Origin: Haematococcus lacustris
Taxonomy: Eukaryota; Chlorophyta; Chlorophyceae; Chlamydomonadales; Haematococcaceae
Assembly (NCBI GenBank): GCA_030144725.1
Contig: JASKMD010000003.1
Span: 16,974,618 to 17,038,617, forward strand
DNA: 64,000 nt
Direction of reading: 5' to 3'
The notes under the pieces were generated by a model. The model worked only from the letters and a program-made list of their open reading frames with translations. It searched no databases and was not told the DNA's origin. Position numbers and translations under genes: made by a program. Shown one piece after another: positions 10,401 through 20,228 of this stretch (the stretch's first letter is position 1; each line of letters opens with the position of its first letter).

Positions 10401-12416
10401 GGTCAGGTCTCAATTCATCGGTAGCCAAGGACAAGGCTGGCTAGGTCAAGGAGAAGGGCCTGAGCTCATACGACAACACCCAACAGCCTGTAAGCGCTGC
10501 TGCTGGATCCATGCAGCTGGTGGTGCGGGTGCTAATGCTCGTGCCTTCGCTGCGCTAGGCCTGGCAGGCATGCGTCTTACCTGAGAGGAAGATGCCTGTG
10601 CTGCGCAGGCTCGTCACCAGCTGCTCCTGGTGCACGTACCCAGAGCCTTGCGGGTCCACCTCCTGAGGTCATCAATGGTAGCAGCAGCAGGATGGAGGGG
10701 GCGGTGCGTGGTGAGTTCAGGCAGCTCATGGCTTGTGACCAGCATGGCGTTCTCAACCCTAGCCGCTCATCGCCAGGGCCACACAGCCTGCACACAGCTT
10801 CATTTGCTAGCGGTACATAGCTGCAGAGTCATAGGTGGTCATTTGTCTTTGCAGCTACAGCCATTGCTCAGCTTTTGGCGCGACTACAGACTTGTGCCAA
10901 GGACTTGTCTGGGTCTGGAGATGGTGACCAACAGAGCCAGTAAGGGGGTTCAACAGAGCCTGGCTAGCACACCCTGGCTGGCTTATCTTGTTGCCTTTAT
11001 TGAATGACCATAGCATTGCAAAACAAAAGTATCACTTGAGTACGTAACACCTAACTGAACAAAGGGGAGGACAGGCAAACAAAACTCATTCAACTTGGAA
11101 CAACATGTTTGACTGTGGATAATCTCACTCAGCTACTCCAAACAAGTTGAAGCATCCTCGGTCGCACCCTTGATGACTACCAACCCCACTCCGGTGGCAC
11201 TCTTTCCCCCTAGACCACTGGGCACCTCATCAAAACCGCTTGCAATGCCAGTGCGATTGTGTGGCCGATGACGCTACAGTTGTATTGTAGCTGAGTAAGG
11301 TTACCCACAGACGACATCTTGTTCCATGTCAAACCAGTTGTCACCCCTGTGAGAGAGGGAGTGACATTGGCATGACCCTTAGCTGACCCTCAGCTGACAG
11401 ACCACAATGACAGTTAAAGCTCCTGCATGGCATTGTGCCCGGGCCTGCAGGCCTCCACACACACCTCAAGAGCCTCCTGGATGCGGGGCAGAGCAGGTGC
11501 GAGCTTTTGAATGACGCCGTGGGGAGTGCTGACACGTTGAACACACAGGACAGGGTCACAGAAGCAGCTCAGGCAAGACACAGGCAGGGAGCCTGCAACA
11601 AGCAAGCCTGAGCTGTGGATGATTGCAGAGTTAAGACTGATGACAGACCAATAGCGTCAAAATATTGTAGGTGTGCGCTTGTGTTGAGTGCCTGGGAGGT
11701 ATGTGTTGATAGCCCACACCTCATTATCATTCTCATACATACCTCATTACACACATTACCTCATTACACCTCAATATCATTCACACACATACCTCCCAGA
11801 CAAACAAAACTCATTCAACAAGGAACAACATGTTTGACTGCGGGTAATCTCACTCCGCTACAAGTTGTAGCATCCTCGGTCGCACCCTTGATGACTGCAA
11901 ACCCCACCTCGATGGCACGTTCTGGGGCTAATCCCCCATGACCACTGGGCACCTCATCAAAACTAACAGCTTAATGCTTGAAAGGCTAACAGCCTGTGCA
12001 AACTACTAGGGCCTATGCATTTTGCTGGTTCCCAGTCTGTCTCGACGTGCCCTCGCTGCAGGGCCTGATCCAGACTCACCTTTCCAGACGTGCAAACATG
12101 TCTGGTGATGATTGATGTAGAGTAACTGTGTGTCCAATGTCCTTGTAGGGCAAGTCGGGCAAGTCCTTCCATGTCCAGTAATCCTGAAATGACATGTCAA
12201 GCACTAACTTCAGTAACAGCAGCGGGCTACACTGCCAGCATATCAGCGAGGCAGGCATGTGCGGACTGCATACGAGGTTCAGACCCACTGGCGAACCTTT
12301 TCCTGCGGCTTCGGGTAGTTCGAGGTGTACTCTGAGGAGAACAAACGGGCATCCTGATGCACTCGGGCAGAGTCCTGAAGCACTGATTTCTTCAGTGAGC
12401 CAGCTAGAGACGCCAT
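4331..12416 (-). CDS. Multi-exon EF-hand protein gene (whole locus; exons listed separately)
   Basis: Ten stretches on the minus strand have protein-like composition and GT..AG borders. Where neighbouring exons could be fitted, phases agree: 12416-12297 to 12183-12080 to 11528-11465 to 10662-10581, and 9770-9654 to 9064-8956 to 6989-6815 to 6150. Joining 11528-11465 to 10662-10581 creates an EF-hand: a helix ending IQEALEE, loop DPQGSGYVHQEQ, then a second helix. Exon 9770-9654 (RDPHGLCSLAGLKKLL) and exon 6989-6815 look like degenerate EF-hand-type pairs. Exons between 10580 and 9771 are not resolved, and the 3' end is uncertain (stop at 5971-5973 or at 4331-4333). A flagellar or other calcium-responsive role is possible but only a guess. 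Introns carry dispersed repeats and a minisatellite. Confidence 0.6.
4562..4742. repeat. Segmental duplicate, copy 1 (partners at 8074-8160 and 8505-8580)
   Basis: Two blocks recur in direct orientation: GTTGGCAACACTGATGCCGG (about 4562) at about 8507, and GTGAAAGGTGTTGTATTGG (about 4659) at about 8080. The order of the blocks differs between the two loci. Confidence 0.75.
4695..4887 (-). CDS. Candidate downstream exon (helical segment)
   Basis: After the acceptor CCCCCAG|CA the frame encodes a coherent helical peptide (VIGAREAHQQLHCAKHC...VALLLQLHAWHAHQ). The 3' border is uncertain; AGCAG|GTTGTG at 4695 is one option. The 3' half overlaps a segment duplicated at 8074-8160, so the true exon may be shorter. 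It belongs either to the EF-hand gene or to a separate gene. Confidence 0.4.
5655..5800 (-). repeat. Dispersed repeat family R1, copy a (inverted)
   Basis: This is the reverse complement of the R1 sequence at 11797-11960. Shared words include CAACATGTTGTTCC, GTGCGACCGAGGATGCTAC and CAGTGGTC. About 150 bp, no ORF. A short non-autonomous element is likely; no terminal repeats could be fixed. Confidence 0.75.
5971..6150 (-). CDS. EF-hand gene exon after the minisatellite intron (possible C-terminus)
   Basis: Acceptor AACTGCAG|GTGTATG at 6150 is in phase 0 with the exon at 6989-6815. The frame reads VYDLFDQIVYQALSIPPITP and stays open to a TGA at 5973-5971. Either this is the terminal exon or a donor such as CTCTTG|GTTCTT is used and the gene continues to 4331. 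Confidence 0.5.
   Translation of the reverse strand: MYDLFDQIVYQALSIPPITPLTQASASALGSSLSCSNDSLPQADAWGLPQHFASRDWQL
6180..6809. repeat. Minisatellite of AGGGCAAGGC / AGGGCAAA units (about 630 bp)
   Basis: Dozens of 10- and 11-bp variants (GCAGGGCAAG, GCAGGGCAAAA) in an irregular higher-order pattern. All open frames on both strands here are repeat artefacts. The array fills the 6151-6814 intron of the minus-strand EF-hand gene. Confidence 0.95.
6815..6989 (-). CDS. EF-hand gene internal exon, directly before the minisatellite intron
   Basis: Acceptor CCCGCAG|G completes the AG of the previous exon; donor CCTGAG|GTAGGC. 175 bp, 58 codons, ends in phase 0. It encodes EKVHALLRHEMLRSLLLE, then a loop and DLSFRDWLAAHG, again EF-hand-like in spacing. 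The following intron is almost entirely tandem repeat. Confidence 0.62.
7160..7262. repeat. Dispersed repeat R2, copy a (partner 9852-9965)
   Basis: It shares TGGGGTTGGAGTGGTGGGGG and flanking words with 9852-9965 in the same orientation. Both lie in the EF-hand locus. Confidence 0.7.
8074..8580. repeat. Segmental duplicate, copy 2 (blocks 8074-8160 and 8505-8580)
   Basis: This is the partner of 4562-4742, about 90 percent identical by eye within the blocks and rearranged in order. It lies in the 8955-6990 intron of the EF-hand gene; the intervening 8161-8504 is not duplicated there. Confidence 0.7.
8956..9064 (-). CDS. EF-hand gene internal exon
   Basis: Acceptor ATGGCCAG|AT joins the previous exon in phase 1 and restores an Asp codon; donor GTGAG|GTGAGT is strong. 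The 109-bp exon encodes a basic segment (QLRKRPGSQPF) and a helix (MSRFATLADRLV). Confidence 0.58.
9654..9770 (-). CDS. EF-hand gene internal exon (degenerate EF-hand)
   Basis: Acceptor CTTAAG|GC, donor CACAG|GTGGGT, 117 bp. Two bases plus 38 codons plus one. The peptide LLHAAAAGVELQSLLRV, then RDPHGLCSLAGLKKLLE, has helix-loop-helix spacing like an EF-hand with most ligands lost. Confidence 0.58.
9852..9965. repeat. Dispersed repeat R2, copy b
   Basis: This is the direct partner of 7160-7262. The surrounding long open frame (9618-10424, plus strand) has no protein-like features and is not called. Confidence 0.7.
10581..10662 (-). CDS. EF-hand gene exon 4 (calcium-binding loop)
   Basis: Acceptor CCTCAG|GAGGTG, donor CTCTCAG|GTAAGA, 82 bp, in phase 0 and out phase 1. 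It encodes EVDPQGSGYVHQEQ and then a helix. The loop has Asp at position 1, Gln at 3, Ser at 5, Gly at 6, Val at 8 and Gln rather than Glu at 12, so calcium affinity may be reduced. A second open frame across 10758-10640 has its own AG/GT pair, but its phase does not fit exon 3. Confidence 0.68.
11075..11225 (+). repeat. Dispersed repeat R1, copy b
   Basis: It starts GCAAACAAAACTCATTCAAC and ends ACCACTGGGCACCTCATC. About 120 bp downstream (11225-11345) is a partial inverted relic of the same family. Confidence 0.8.
11465..11528 (-). CDS. EF-hand gene exon 3 (first helix of EF-hand)
   Basis: Acceptor GTGTCAG|C and donor CTTGAG|GTGTGT. The first base completes the AG left by exon 2; 21 codons follow (TPHGVIQKLAPALPRIQEALE), given here only to show the helix that enters the calcium loop encoded by the next exon. 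It ends in phase 0. A longer variant reading past the donor is open for a few more codons. Confidence 0.6.
11797..11960 (+). repeat. Dispersed repeat R1, copy c
   Basis: Same family as 11075-11225 (ACAAACAAAACTCATTCAAC...ACCACTGGGCACCTCATC). It lies in the intron between exons 2 and 3 of the EF-hand gene. Confidence 0.8.
12080..12183 (-). CDS. EF-hand gene exon 2
   Basis: Acceptor TTTCAG|GATTAC and donor GGAAAG|GTGAGT are both strong. The 104-bp exon (DYWTWKDLPDLPYKD...) continues exon 1 in phase 0 and ends in phase 2. Confidence 0.65.
12297..12416 (-). CDS. EF-hand gene exon 1 (N-terminus, 40 aa)
   Basis: The ATG at 12416-12414 opens 40 codons beginning MASLAGSLKK and ending YPKPQEK, phase 0. 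The donor is AAAAG|GTTCGC, a weaker site than the others. The peptide is hydrophilic with no signal peptide, so a cytosolic or axonemal protein is more likely than a secreted one. Confidence 0.6.
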
Positions 12417-12564
12417 CTTGTAGCAATGTACCTCTAGAACGTATTTACATGTAATAACATGAGTAGTTATGTACCTCCAGAACGTACATACATGAGTGCA
12501 GTGGGAGGGCAACCTATAAGACCCTGCAACCTATAAGACCCTCTTGCTACTCCAAAACAAAGCA

Positions 12565-12670
12565 AGAGTTGTGATCTAACACAGGCTGCGAGCTCGTTAC
12601 TGTATAGGCAACTGCTAGCGTGCCTAATGCACAGTTCAGCTCCGTGTAGGCACAGACATGTGGTGTCTGT
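12565..12670. repeat. Dispersed repeat R3, copy a (partner 17335-17425)
   Basis: It shares ACACAGGCTGCGAGCTC, CTGCTAGCGTGCCT and TTCAGCTCCG with 17335-17425 in the same orientation. It lies just upstream of the EF-hand gene start. No ORF. Confidence 0.7.
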
Positions 12671-13378
12671 GCCAACATGACTAGCTCAAGCTCCTATACG
12701 GTATACCTCATGCTCAAACACATCCCCTTCGTGCGTGGTTCAGTGTTTTACGCTGTGGTTGGCTCACTGTAGCTGGATGTCGTCGCCACTTGCGCCGCCA
12801 ACTGCTAGGCTAGCTAGGCTAGCTAGTTGGGTAGTACTTAGTAGGGTTACGTATTAGCTATGTACAGCCCTACTTATTAGACCCTACTGATTTGATATGT
12901 ACAGCGCCGTTCTCGGAAAAACGATGTAATTGAGCCTATAGCATGAAAACGTTCCTGTTCAGGCCTTTGAAGAGCCATTGGCATTCCCAGCCCGTGGACA
13001 TCAAAGCTGGCTATAGACATCCACAGCCTAAGTACGCCACTTCTGCATTCTTTGTATGACAATTTGCACCGTATGATGCTGGCTGGTGCCCGAGTCGTAC
13101 GGCGATTTGCTGTTGGGCTATAGTCCAAGGGCCAGAAAAGATGACGTTGGCCTGCACGGGGTTCAGCGGCTCTCCTTGCCTTTCGTGCGTGCAGCGTCTG
13201 CAGAGCAGTCAGGCCACTAGAATACATTCTCCATCCATCGAGCGCTTCCGGGAATAAGCGGGCGCTTACAGCTCTCACGGTGAGCTTCATTTTCAAGCGC
13301 TTTCTTCTGCCAGCCGCCTTCCTTAGCAGGATGTTGCATACATTTCGCTTTTGAGCATCCGCAGTGCTTCAGCTCGCG
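12671..13378. other. Intergenic region between divergent genes
   Basis: About 700 bp between the minus-strand EF-hand gene and the plus-strand Gln-rich gene. It should contain both promoters. I see a CTAGCTAGG tandem (about 12808-12825) but no certain TATA box and no coding sequence. Confidence 0.5.
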
Positions 13379-13539
13379 ATGAAGGATGATCAAAACGCCG
13401 GTGCAGCTGAAGACACCCCAGCGTCGCAGGAATTGGGAGCTGCAGCAGGACACGAGCCCTCCTTCAGCAGACAGCAACTGCAGCAGCAATTGCAACTGCA
13501 GCAGCAACTACAGCAGCAGCAGCAGCCACCACAGGCTGT

Positions 13540-13574
<35 letters not shown>

Positions 13575-14158
13575 TGCCGCCGCCACCACAGGCTGTGCAG
13601 CAGCAACAGCAGCCATATTCTTTGCCTGCCAATCTTCCCCCAGGGTCATTAGTGTACATCACAACTGGCAGCAGTGCCGCAGCGCAGCTGCAACCTATGA
13701 GCCTGGAACAGCTGGTGCAGCTGCTGGCGGCTACTAGTTCCTCCAGCAGCCAGGGCCCCCTTGCTGTGAGCAGCACGGCAACCCAAGTTAAAGAGGAGCA
13801 TACTGGTGCCCGGGGTCAGGTGCCAGGGCTGGCTGCCCAGCTGCAAGCTCACCAGCCTCTGCCGCTGTCATCGTTGCATGTCCAGCAGGCCCAGCACCTG
13901 ACTCAACACCTGACTCAGCCACCCATTCAAATGCTTCCACAGCAGTCTCAATCCCTCATGCCCGACCTACAACTGCAGCAGCAGCAGCAGCTGGTGCAAC
14001 AAAACATCCAGCTGCTGCAGCTCATGCAGCAGCAGCAACAACAACTCATCTCCCTGCAGCAACAGCAGCAGCAGCAGTCGCTAGGATCACAGTCATCAAA
14101 GCAGGAGCCCAAGCAGCAGCCCCACCAGCTGCAGCCCCACCAGCAGCCACAGCAGGAC

Positions 14159-14196
<38 letters not shown>

Positions 14197-16048
14197 CCAG
14201 CAGCCCCAGCAGCAGCAGCATACAGCAGAGCTGGCTACAGAGTCACTGTCCCATGACAGCGGAGGGCACGGCAGTCAGAGTTCTGGCTCGCACCTGCCAC
14301 TGCGGCCACGCACTGCACCACAACGCCAGCCCGACCTGCTGCAGGCCTCTGCGGCGCCGCACGGCACCATGACTGGCAGCGCACGAGGCATAGGTGGCGG
14401 AGGGCTGGGGAGCATGGCTTCAGGTTGGCCTCCCATGCAGTTTGCCCCCAGCCACCCCGCCGCCCCCTCCCAGCAGCCGCAACCAGCCCAGCTGCCTGCT
14501 GGAACCCTGCTCAGCCTACCAGCACCAGCCCTCGGCCCTAGTGCCCCCATGGGTGCCAGCCATGGTGCAGGTGCCCCTGTGTTGCCTGTGACAGGCCCCT
14601 TGGCAGCCGAGGCAGCTGCGGCGGCCTTCTGCCAGGAAGGCATGGAGCAGGAGGCTCCTGTGGAGGCAGGCCAGGTGAAGGTGGCCAGGCTGCCTGATGG
14701 CCGGGTGGTGCTCCTGGAGGCCCTGGGGCTGACGGAGGATGATCTGTTCCCACCAGACCTGCCTGGGGCAGGCTCAGGGGGGCCTGAGGGGGGGCCAGCC
14801 CTGCAGCCGCTGCAGCCCCAGCTAGCAGTGGCCCAGTTCATCCCTATGCCACCCCAGCTGCTGTCCCAGCTGCTGCGCCTGTGTCATGAGGACACCCCGC
14901 CAGGCCCTACAGAGGTGATGCCTGGCATGGTAAGAGCAGCAGGAGGGGGGACCAGCCAGCAGGAGCAACAGCTGGTAGGACAGGGGCCGGGGCCGCAGGG
15001 GCAGAGGCAGGGTGAGGCAGTGAAGGTTCAGGGGCAGGGTTCATGGCAGCCTGCACTGGGGCTGTCTTGGTCAAGCCCTGCTGGGCACACCTCCGCCCCC
15101 CACATGCTCCCCCAGCTGCCCCCCCAGCAACCCCAGCAACCCCTCTCCGCAGCCACGCTCACCTCCCAGCCCTCCCGCCTCTACAACTCCACCCCCCCGC
15201 ACTTCACCTCCCTGCCTCCCATCCCCGGAGGCACACTGGGCGCCCTGCCATCCAGCCAGCAGCCCCCCACCCGCAGCCTGACCCACCTGCAGGGGCCTGC
15301 AGCACCCAGCTTGTCAGCCAGCTTCCATCAGCCTGGCCCCTGGACCCTCCCTGCAGGCCCTGGCCCTGGCCCCTTCAGGCCCAGACAAGCTGGCGAGGCT
15401 GACATTCTTGGCCAGGTCTGGCCTGCCGCCCCCGCCCCATCACAGCAAGCAGGCTGGCACCCAGGCGGCCTGGGAGGTGCACTGCATGGTGTGGGGCAGC
15501 AGGCCGGCGTGCTGCCTACCCAGCAGCAGCAGGAGGAGGAGCAGCAGCAGCAGCAGCAGCAGCAGCATGGGGGGGATGGGGGGCGCCAGCCGCGCCAATC
15601 CCGCATGGAGCTGCTGGCCATGGCCGCTGCCCTGGAGGGCAGCAGCGCTGGGAGCGGAACCAGCGGTGGCAGCCAGGGTGCCAGCGGGAGCGCCGGGGCA
15701 GTGGTTAGTGCGGGCCCGCTGCAGTCAGCTGCTGCCCATTCTAGCGCCCCTGCCAAGCGTCTGAGGCACAGTCAGCCGGGCACCGAGGAGGAGAGGAGTC
15801 ATAGCAGCCAGCAGTGGGCCGGCACAGGTGATGGGGCGGGTCACACAGCACAGCTGTCAGGGTCTGAGCTGCTGGCACAGTTGGAGCTGTCCAGCTCAGC
15901 CGCAGCGGGGCGCAGCCGTGCTGGGTCCAGGGGCAGGGGTGCAGATGGGATGGATGCCGGGTCTGCCCTGCTCCAGCGCCTACGACTGCAGCAACAGAGG
16001 GAACAGCTGAAGGAGCAGCTAAAGCTCCAGCGGCAGCGGCAGCAGTAG
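13379..16048 (+). CDS. Large Gln/Pro-rich, intrinsically disordered protein (889 aa), single exon
   Basis: The first ATG in frame is 13379 (MKDDQNAGAAEDTP). The frame stays open for 2.67 kb with GC-rich codon use. Composition is dominated by Gln runs encoded by CAG (around 13540-13577, 14159-14195 and 15535-15566), Pro, Ala, Ser and Gly. Short less-repetitive islands include SLEQLVQLLA, VARLPDGRVVLLEALGLTEDDLF (quoted across 14680-14750), SRMELLAMAAALEG and a basic KRLRH patch. The C-terminus (15960-16048) is a charged Gln/Arg coiled coil. There is no known catalytic domain, signal peptide or membrane segment. The pattern fits a nuclear transcription co-regulator of the polyQ type, but that is inferred from composition only. 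A spliced 5' or 3' extension cannot be excluded. Confidence 0.72.
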
Positions 16049-16097
16049 CAGGATCAGGAACTGGCAACAACAGCAGGAACAGCATTGATGGCAGTAC

Positions 16098-16101
16098 CAG
16101 T

Positions 16102-16131
<30 letters not shown>
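16098..16131. repeat. AGC/CAG trinucleotide tract downstream of the Gln-rich ORF
   Basis: An 11-unit AGC run 50 bp past the stop codon, in the likely 3' UTR. Confidence 0.9.
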
Positions 16132-16133
<2 letters not shown>

Positions 16134-16139
16134 GTTCAG

Positions 16140-17330
16140 CATAGCAGGGTCGTGTACCTGTCAAGAGCTGCCTGCCGCTGTGCAGACATTTCCCTTGCTT
16201 GTGTGACCGACGGGACTGGCTTGCACAGTTGGGTTGTCAGTTTGTCAGTTGATGCCAATGATATGCAATCCCTCACCCCTGAGCCCTTGTCATATTCATC
16301 ACTCTGTGCCACCACCTGCTTGCCAGCGCACTATCACACATGTGGGAAAGTAAGTAGAAGGCTCTTTGAAGGAGACCTAGGGTGCCTGGTCTTGGCGGTG
16401 AGGGGGGGCTGTAGGTTAGGCTGTGCGCGGGCAGGTGGTAGTAGTGGTGGTGGTAACAGCTGCAGCATTGAACGATGGTAGTAGTTAATGTGCCAAAGCG
16501 TTTCAGCCATGAACTGCCTGAGATGGACGCATGTGGCCTTGCGCCGCGAGGAAGAGGACATCACACTATCTCACTCAGAGCATTACGTTCAGGGTCACAG
16601 TGCAGGATGTCAGCTGCTGAGTAGCTGCTGCTGCTGGCTGGAGTGGTATCGCGTGGCTGACGTTGTGAAACATGAGGCAGCCAGGGGGGATGGTGGAGCA
16701 CCCCAGCCAGGGTCTTAGGGTGTTGGAGAGGCAGGAGGCAAAGCAGGCGGGGCCAGACAGGGGCTCCCTGCCTTTGTTGTGCGAGGTGGCAGAGGGGGTT
16801 CTCGGCTGATGCATCGCTTGGCCATGATGATCACTTGCTGCCAGGGGAGCCTCGCAGTTGTCACAAGGTGCAGCAGCAGCAGCAACACCTGGCTATGCTT
16901 TCATGGAGCCGGATTATGTTCATCTCACACCTTCACCACATGAATTTAATGCACTCTCATCGCGCTCTCACACACAAACATGCATGCACACACATGTGCA
17001 CATGCCTGGCCCTGACATGTTGATCATGATTATGCCAGGCGCCTTGCAACGCATCAGCCATGCAATGGGGACCACCTTTGAAGCTCTATGGTATCATTGC
17101 AAGGTGCAAAGCAGGCAGTGGATGTATACTTTGCCGTGGGCTCCATTTTTGCGCATGCTGCTTTGGTGGCGGGGAGTGGAAGCGGGTGCAGTACAAGGCG
17201 GTAACGTGTGATGTCGAAAGCTGTTTTAATCATGGAGTGCATGTCCCAAGAACCTTGATGCATGTTACCGCACGACGACTTGTACAACCTCAGCAATAGT
17301 GTGGTAGCTTGCTACTGCGAAGCACAACAA
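16140..17330. other. No gene seen (3' flank and spacer)
   Basis: About 1.2 kb with only short chance frames on both strands. It holds the likely 3' UTR of the Gln-rich gene. No TGTAA signal was found in the first few hundred bp, so the transcript end is unknown. Confidence 0.45.
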
Positions 17331-17334
17331 GTGT

Positions 17335-17425
17335 CTTAAGTGAACACAGGCTGCGAGCTCATTATAAAGGCTACTGCTAGCGTGCCTTATGCCCACTTCA
17401 GCTCCGCCCATCTGGTGTGTGTGCC
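17335..17425. repeat. Dispersed repeat R3, copy b
   Basis: This is the direct partner of 12565-12670. It runs into the family relic at 17398. Confidence 0.7.
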
Positions 17426-17600
17426 TCCATGACTCCTATCATCCAAGCCTGCACCGCGACCAGGAATGCTTCCCACCGCTCTTGCTGGGGGTGCCCGGTG
17501 AGGAGGCCTACCTTGCATTTCCTTGCGTGATGACTGTTATCTCTGTCGCGGGCATCGCGGGCCTCTCCGCCAGTCAGGCTAGACAAGCAAGGGGAAAATT
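17398..17600 (-). pseudogene. Relic of multi-copy family F (partner copies 19072-19400 and 62924-63511)
   Basis: The minus-strand frame has RDNSHHARKCKVGLLTGH followed by QQERWEAFL, matching RDNTYHGRKCKLAHLTGH and QELWDAFL of the copy at 62.9 kb. It breaks up after about 60 residues. The upstream end carries an inverted match (CCTTGCTTGTCTAGCCTGAC) to 18850. Confidence 0.65.
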
Positions 17601-17609
17601 GGGTACCAT

Positions 17610-17890
17610 GCTGTTCTCCACATCCAGGCCACCATTGGCTACCGCGATTGCACCGCTAGCTTCAGCGTGCTAAAATAGTGAGCGGCATCGATAGAGGCTC
17701 AATATGGGTGTTTGTGCCTGAAGTTGTGTCCACGCAATAAGGTCGCTGTAGGGAGCGGTACACATACGTATAAAGTCTAAGGCCGGGGCCCGTCTCTCTC
17801 GCTGGCCAGGTCCGTTCAGTCGGTTGTACTGGGTAGCTCGGCTCCCTAGCTCCCGCAAAGCTGTGAATGTTAACAATGCCCCGCAACCAA
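17610..17890 (-). repeat. Dispersed repeat R4, copy a (inverted relative to 61735-62030)
   Basis: The reverse complement aligns with 61735-62030 through words such as GCGGGGCAT, GCTTTGCGGGAGCT, CCCAGTACAACCGA and ACGGGCCCCGGCCTTAGAC. About 280 bp. Both copies lie near members of family F. Confidence 0.72.
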
Positions 17891-17926
17891 TACAAGCTGT
17901 AGCTCCTAACCCTCCTATCTAACAAC

Positions 17927-18259
17927 ATGTGCGGCAGACATTGCCTGAAAAGCTGTTTGCGGCTGGCCCGTCCGGCCCTCAACCTTGCTGGGCTGGGCCA
18001 CCTTGCCTGGGCTATGTTAGCGATGGCTAAACGCTTGGCCCTTCCAGAGGACCCGGCTAGGCTTCGCTTCGAGATATGGGGCATGGCTGAAAAGGCTTCA
18101 AGTGCGGCTGGCATCGACCGAAAGGTACATCGACGACGCCGATGGCAGGAGGAGGGTCGTCGCTTCTGTTCTATCTCTAGAGGGCTGACGGAAACGCCAT
18201 CATCTGGGCAGAATGGGCGGCCTTTGCATGGCCAAGTCTCAATACTTTCATGTTATTGA
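17927..18259 (+). CDS. Short helical ORF, possibly a fragment of a helical-repeat protein
   Basis: The 110-codon frame starts MCGRHCLKSCLRL and contains ALNLAGLGHLAWAMLAMAK, a Leu/Ala/Trp pattern resembling the helical repeats of algal organelle RNA-binding proteins. It is isolated, with no upstream or downstream exon recognised, and is flanked by relics of repeated families. It may be a gene fragment. Confidence 0.3.
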   Translation: MCGRHCLKSCLRLARPALNLAGLGHLAWAMLAMAKRLALPEDPARLRFEIWGMAEKASSAAGIDRKVHRRRRWQEEGRRFCSISRGLTETPSSGQNGRPLHGQVSILSCY

Positions 18260-18839
18260 CTACCACCACCAGCAGACATGTCGTTCCGCTTTGAAACAGA
18301 GATACGTCTATGGACGTACCCAAGCCGGTTTCTCCGTAGATCATTGCAAGGCATTTGGCACGTTTGGCATACAGTTGAAGCTTTTGGCAGTGCGTCCCTC
18401 ACCACCACTCGCCATTGACCGAGGTGATGCACGATGAGGTCAAGTCAGCGCCAGGGGGTGAGTGTGTGGTACAGCTAGCTGCTGAAGAAGTTTCAGGCCC
18501 AAAGCCTCACGGCGTACCCCCTCAACCCGGCCATGAGACAAGCCCCTAGCAAGCAGCATATAGCACACACATAGTAGACACCCAGTAGGCACCTGGACAT
18601 CGCCGAGGACATCGCCGCAACAGCACGCATACTTTAGGGCGCAAATAAGAGCGATAGAGCGCTCCTAGCGTTGTGTGCTGGTCGGGACCCCCGAACATTG
18701 GACGGGGTCGCGGACCAGCCTATCAACATAGGCCTGTTCCTCTGAGCCGATGCTAACGTGCGCGGCGCTGCGTCAACGCGTGCCAATCTTACGTCCAGGA
18801 GCGGTGTATAGAGTCAGTTAGGTCCGTCCGAAAAATGGC

Positions 18840-18960
18840 GTTTTTTTACCTTGCTTGTCTAGCCTGACCGCCAGCCTTTCTACTGAGCTGCGCCAGGCTA
18901 AGCTCTGGCTGTTGTGCCTCGCGGTCGGAAATGTCCTTGACGGTCGAGAACGGCCGTAAA
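18840..18960 (+). pseudogene. Short relic linked to family F
   Basis: It starts with CCTTGCTTGTCTAGCCTGAC, the same sequence that begins the family-F relic ending at 17600 but in the other orientation. About 35 codons (LSSLTASLSTELRQAKLWLL...) are open before a stop. Confidence 0.35.
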
Positions 18961-19071
18961 CTTTACTAGGTCGATGTCGAATTCTTCCGGCACGGGCGCA
19001 GGTACACCCACATCTGTACGTTTTTCCTTGCTCGTCATCACCGGTACCAACGCGACGCGACTACAACTACT

Positions 19072-19400
19072 TCAACATCCTTCAATTTGGACTATTCCAA
19101 CATCCTCTAACACGGGGTGGCCGTGCAGGCCGAGCGGGTCGGCTACGTGAATGGTAAACAAGCCGCGCGCGAGGAAGCCCAGCAGCAGGCTGGCTATTAC
19201 CGCCCGCTCGCTGCTGGCCTTCACTCGTGGCAGCACAGCATCGGCCAGGAAGGCAATCCAAAGCTCTTGCGGGAGGTGGCCGGTGAGGTGGGCTAACTTG
19301 CATTTCCTGCCGTAGTATGTGTTGTCCATATCGCGGGCAGCGCAGGCTGCTTCGGAAGCCTTGCTATGGCGCTCCGCTTCGGTGAGGTCTGTTTATTCTC
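19072..19400 (-). pseudogene. Relic of multi-copy family F
   Basis: The minus-strand frame reads AERHSKASEAACAARDMDN, then YYGRKCKLAHLTGH, LPQELWIAFLADAV, RAVIASLLLGFLARGLF and IHVADPLGLHGHPV, about 80 percent identical to 62930-63190. It ends at 19072, so only the N-terminal half is present. Confidence 0.7.
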
Positions 19401-20228
19401 TTTTTTTGGGTAAGTTTTGTTTTTCTCATTTACAAGATTAACACTTCTTGCGCCAAGGCATGAGGGCAACACACCCACGAGTCCTAGTGAATGCTAACCA
19501 ACTGTCTGCCTCGGACATGTGAAGGTGGCTAGTGTTTACATACGCTGCTTGCTCTATCATGCATCGTGGCATTGTGTGCATCAGCAGCCTGACATAAAGC
19601 TGGCTTTTGACATACACCGTGAAAACACGCCAATTTATCAGCAGGCAACATACCGACAATCACGGGCGTGGGAAAGGCGGGCAAATCAAATATTGCAATG
19701 GAGGTAAAACTTAAAGAAAGGGCCATTAGGGTACTCTAAACAAGTACCCCAGCTAATGTGCAAAGATTGGACCATGCAGGGTGTGTAGGGTGTGCAGGGT
19801 GTGATTTTTGGTCTGATGTTTATATGCATAACAGGCTACTTATGTACATAAATCCGGCTCAAACCATGAGCACAAGCTCCCACACATTGATTGATGTTGA
19901 CTGAAGTTCCCACACATTGATTGATGTTGACTGAAGTTCCTAGCCTTTTAATGATGTTGAGCAAGTGCCTATAGCCCCATGAAGGACACCCTGGATCCGC
20001 CTGTACCCTTGCCACCCGCCGGGCTCACAAATCTCCGCCCATAGACCACGGCCCTAACCGTCCCACCTGCCCACACGCTGCTGCAACTGCCGCTGCTCCC
20101 TCCGCCCACACCTGCCCTACACCCAGCTTCGCCACACCTGCCCTCTCCACACGCCCCCCCGAAGCCTTCATCATGACCGTCCCCAAGCTGATGCATGCCC
20201 ACCAATGTGTCACATGTGACCCCACTCC

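Noticed and set aside
9618..10424. 268-aa plus-strand open frame
   Set aside because: It overlaps minus-strand exons with good splice sites and a dispersed repeat; its peptide has no recognisable features.
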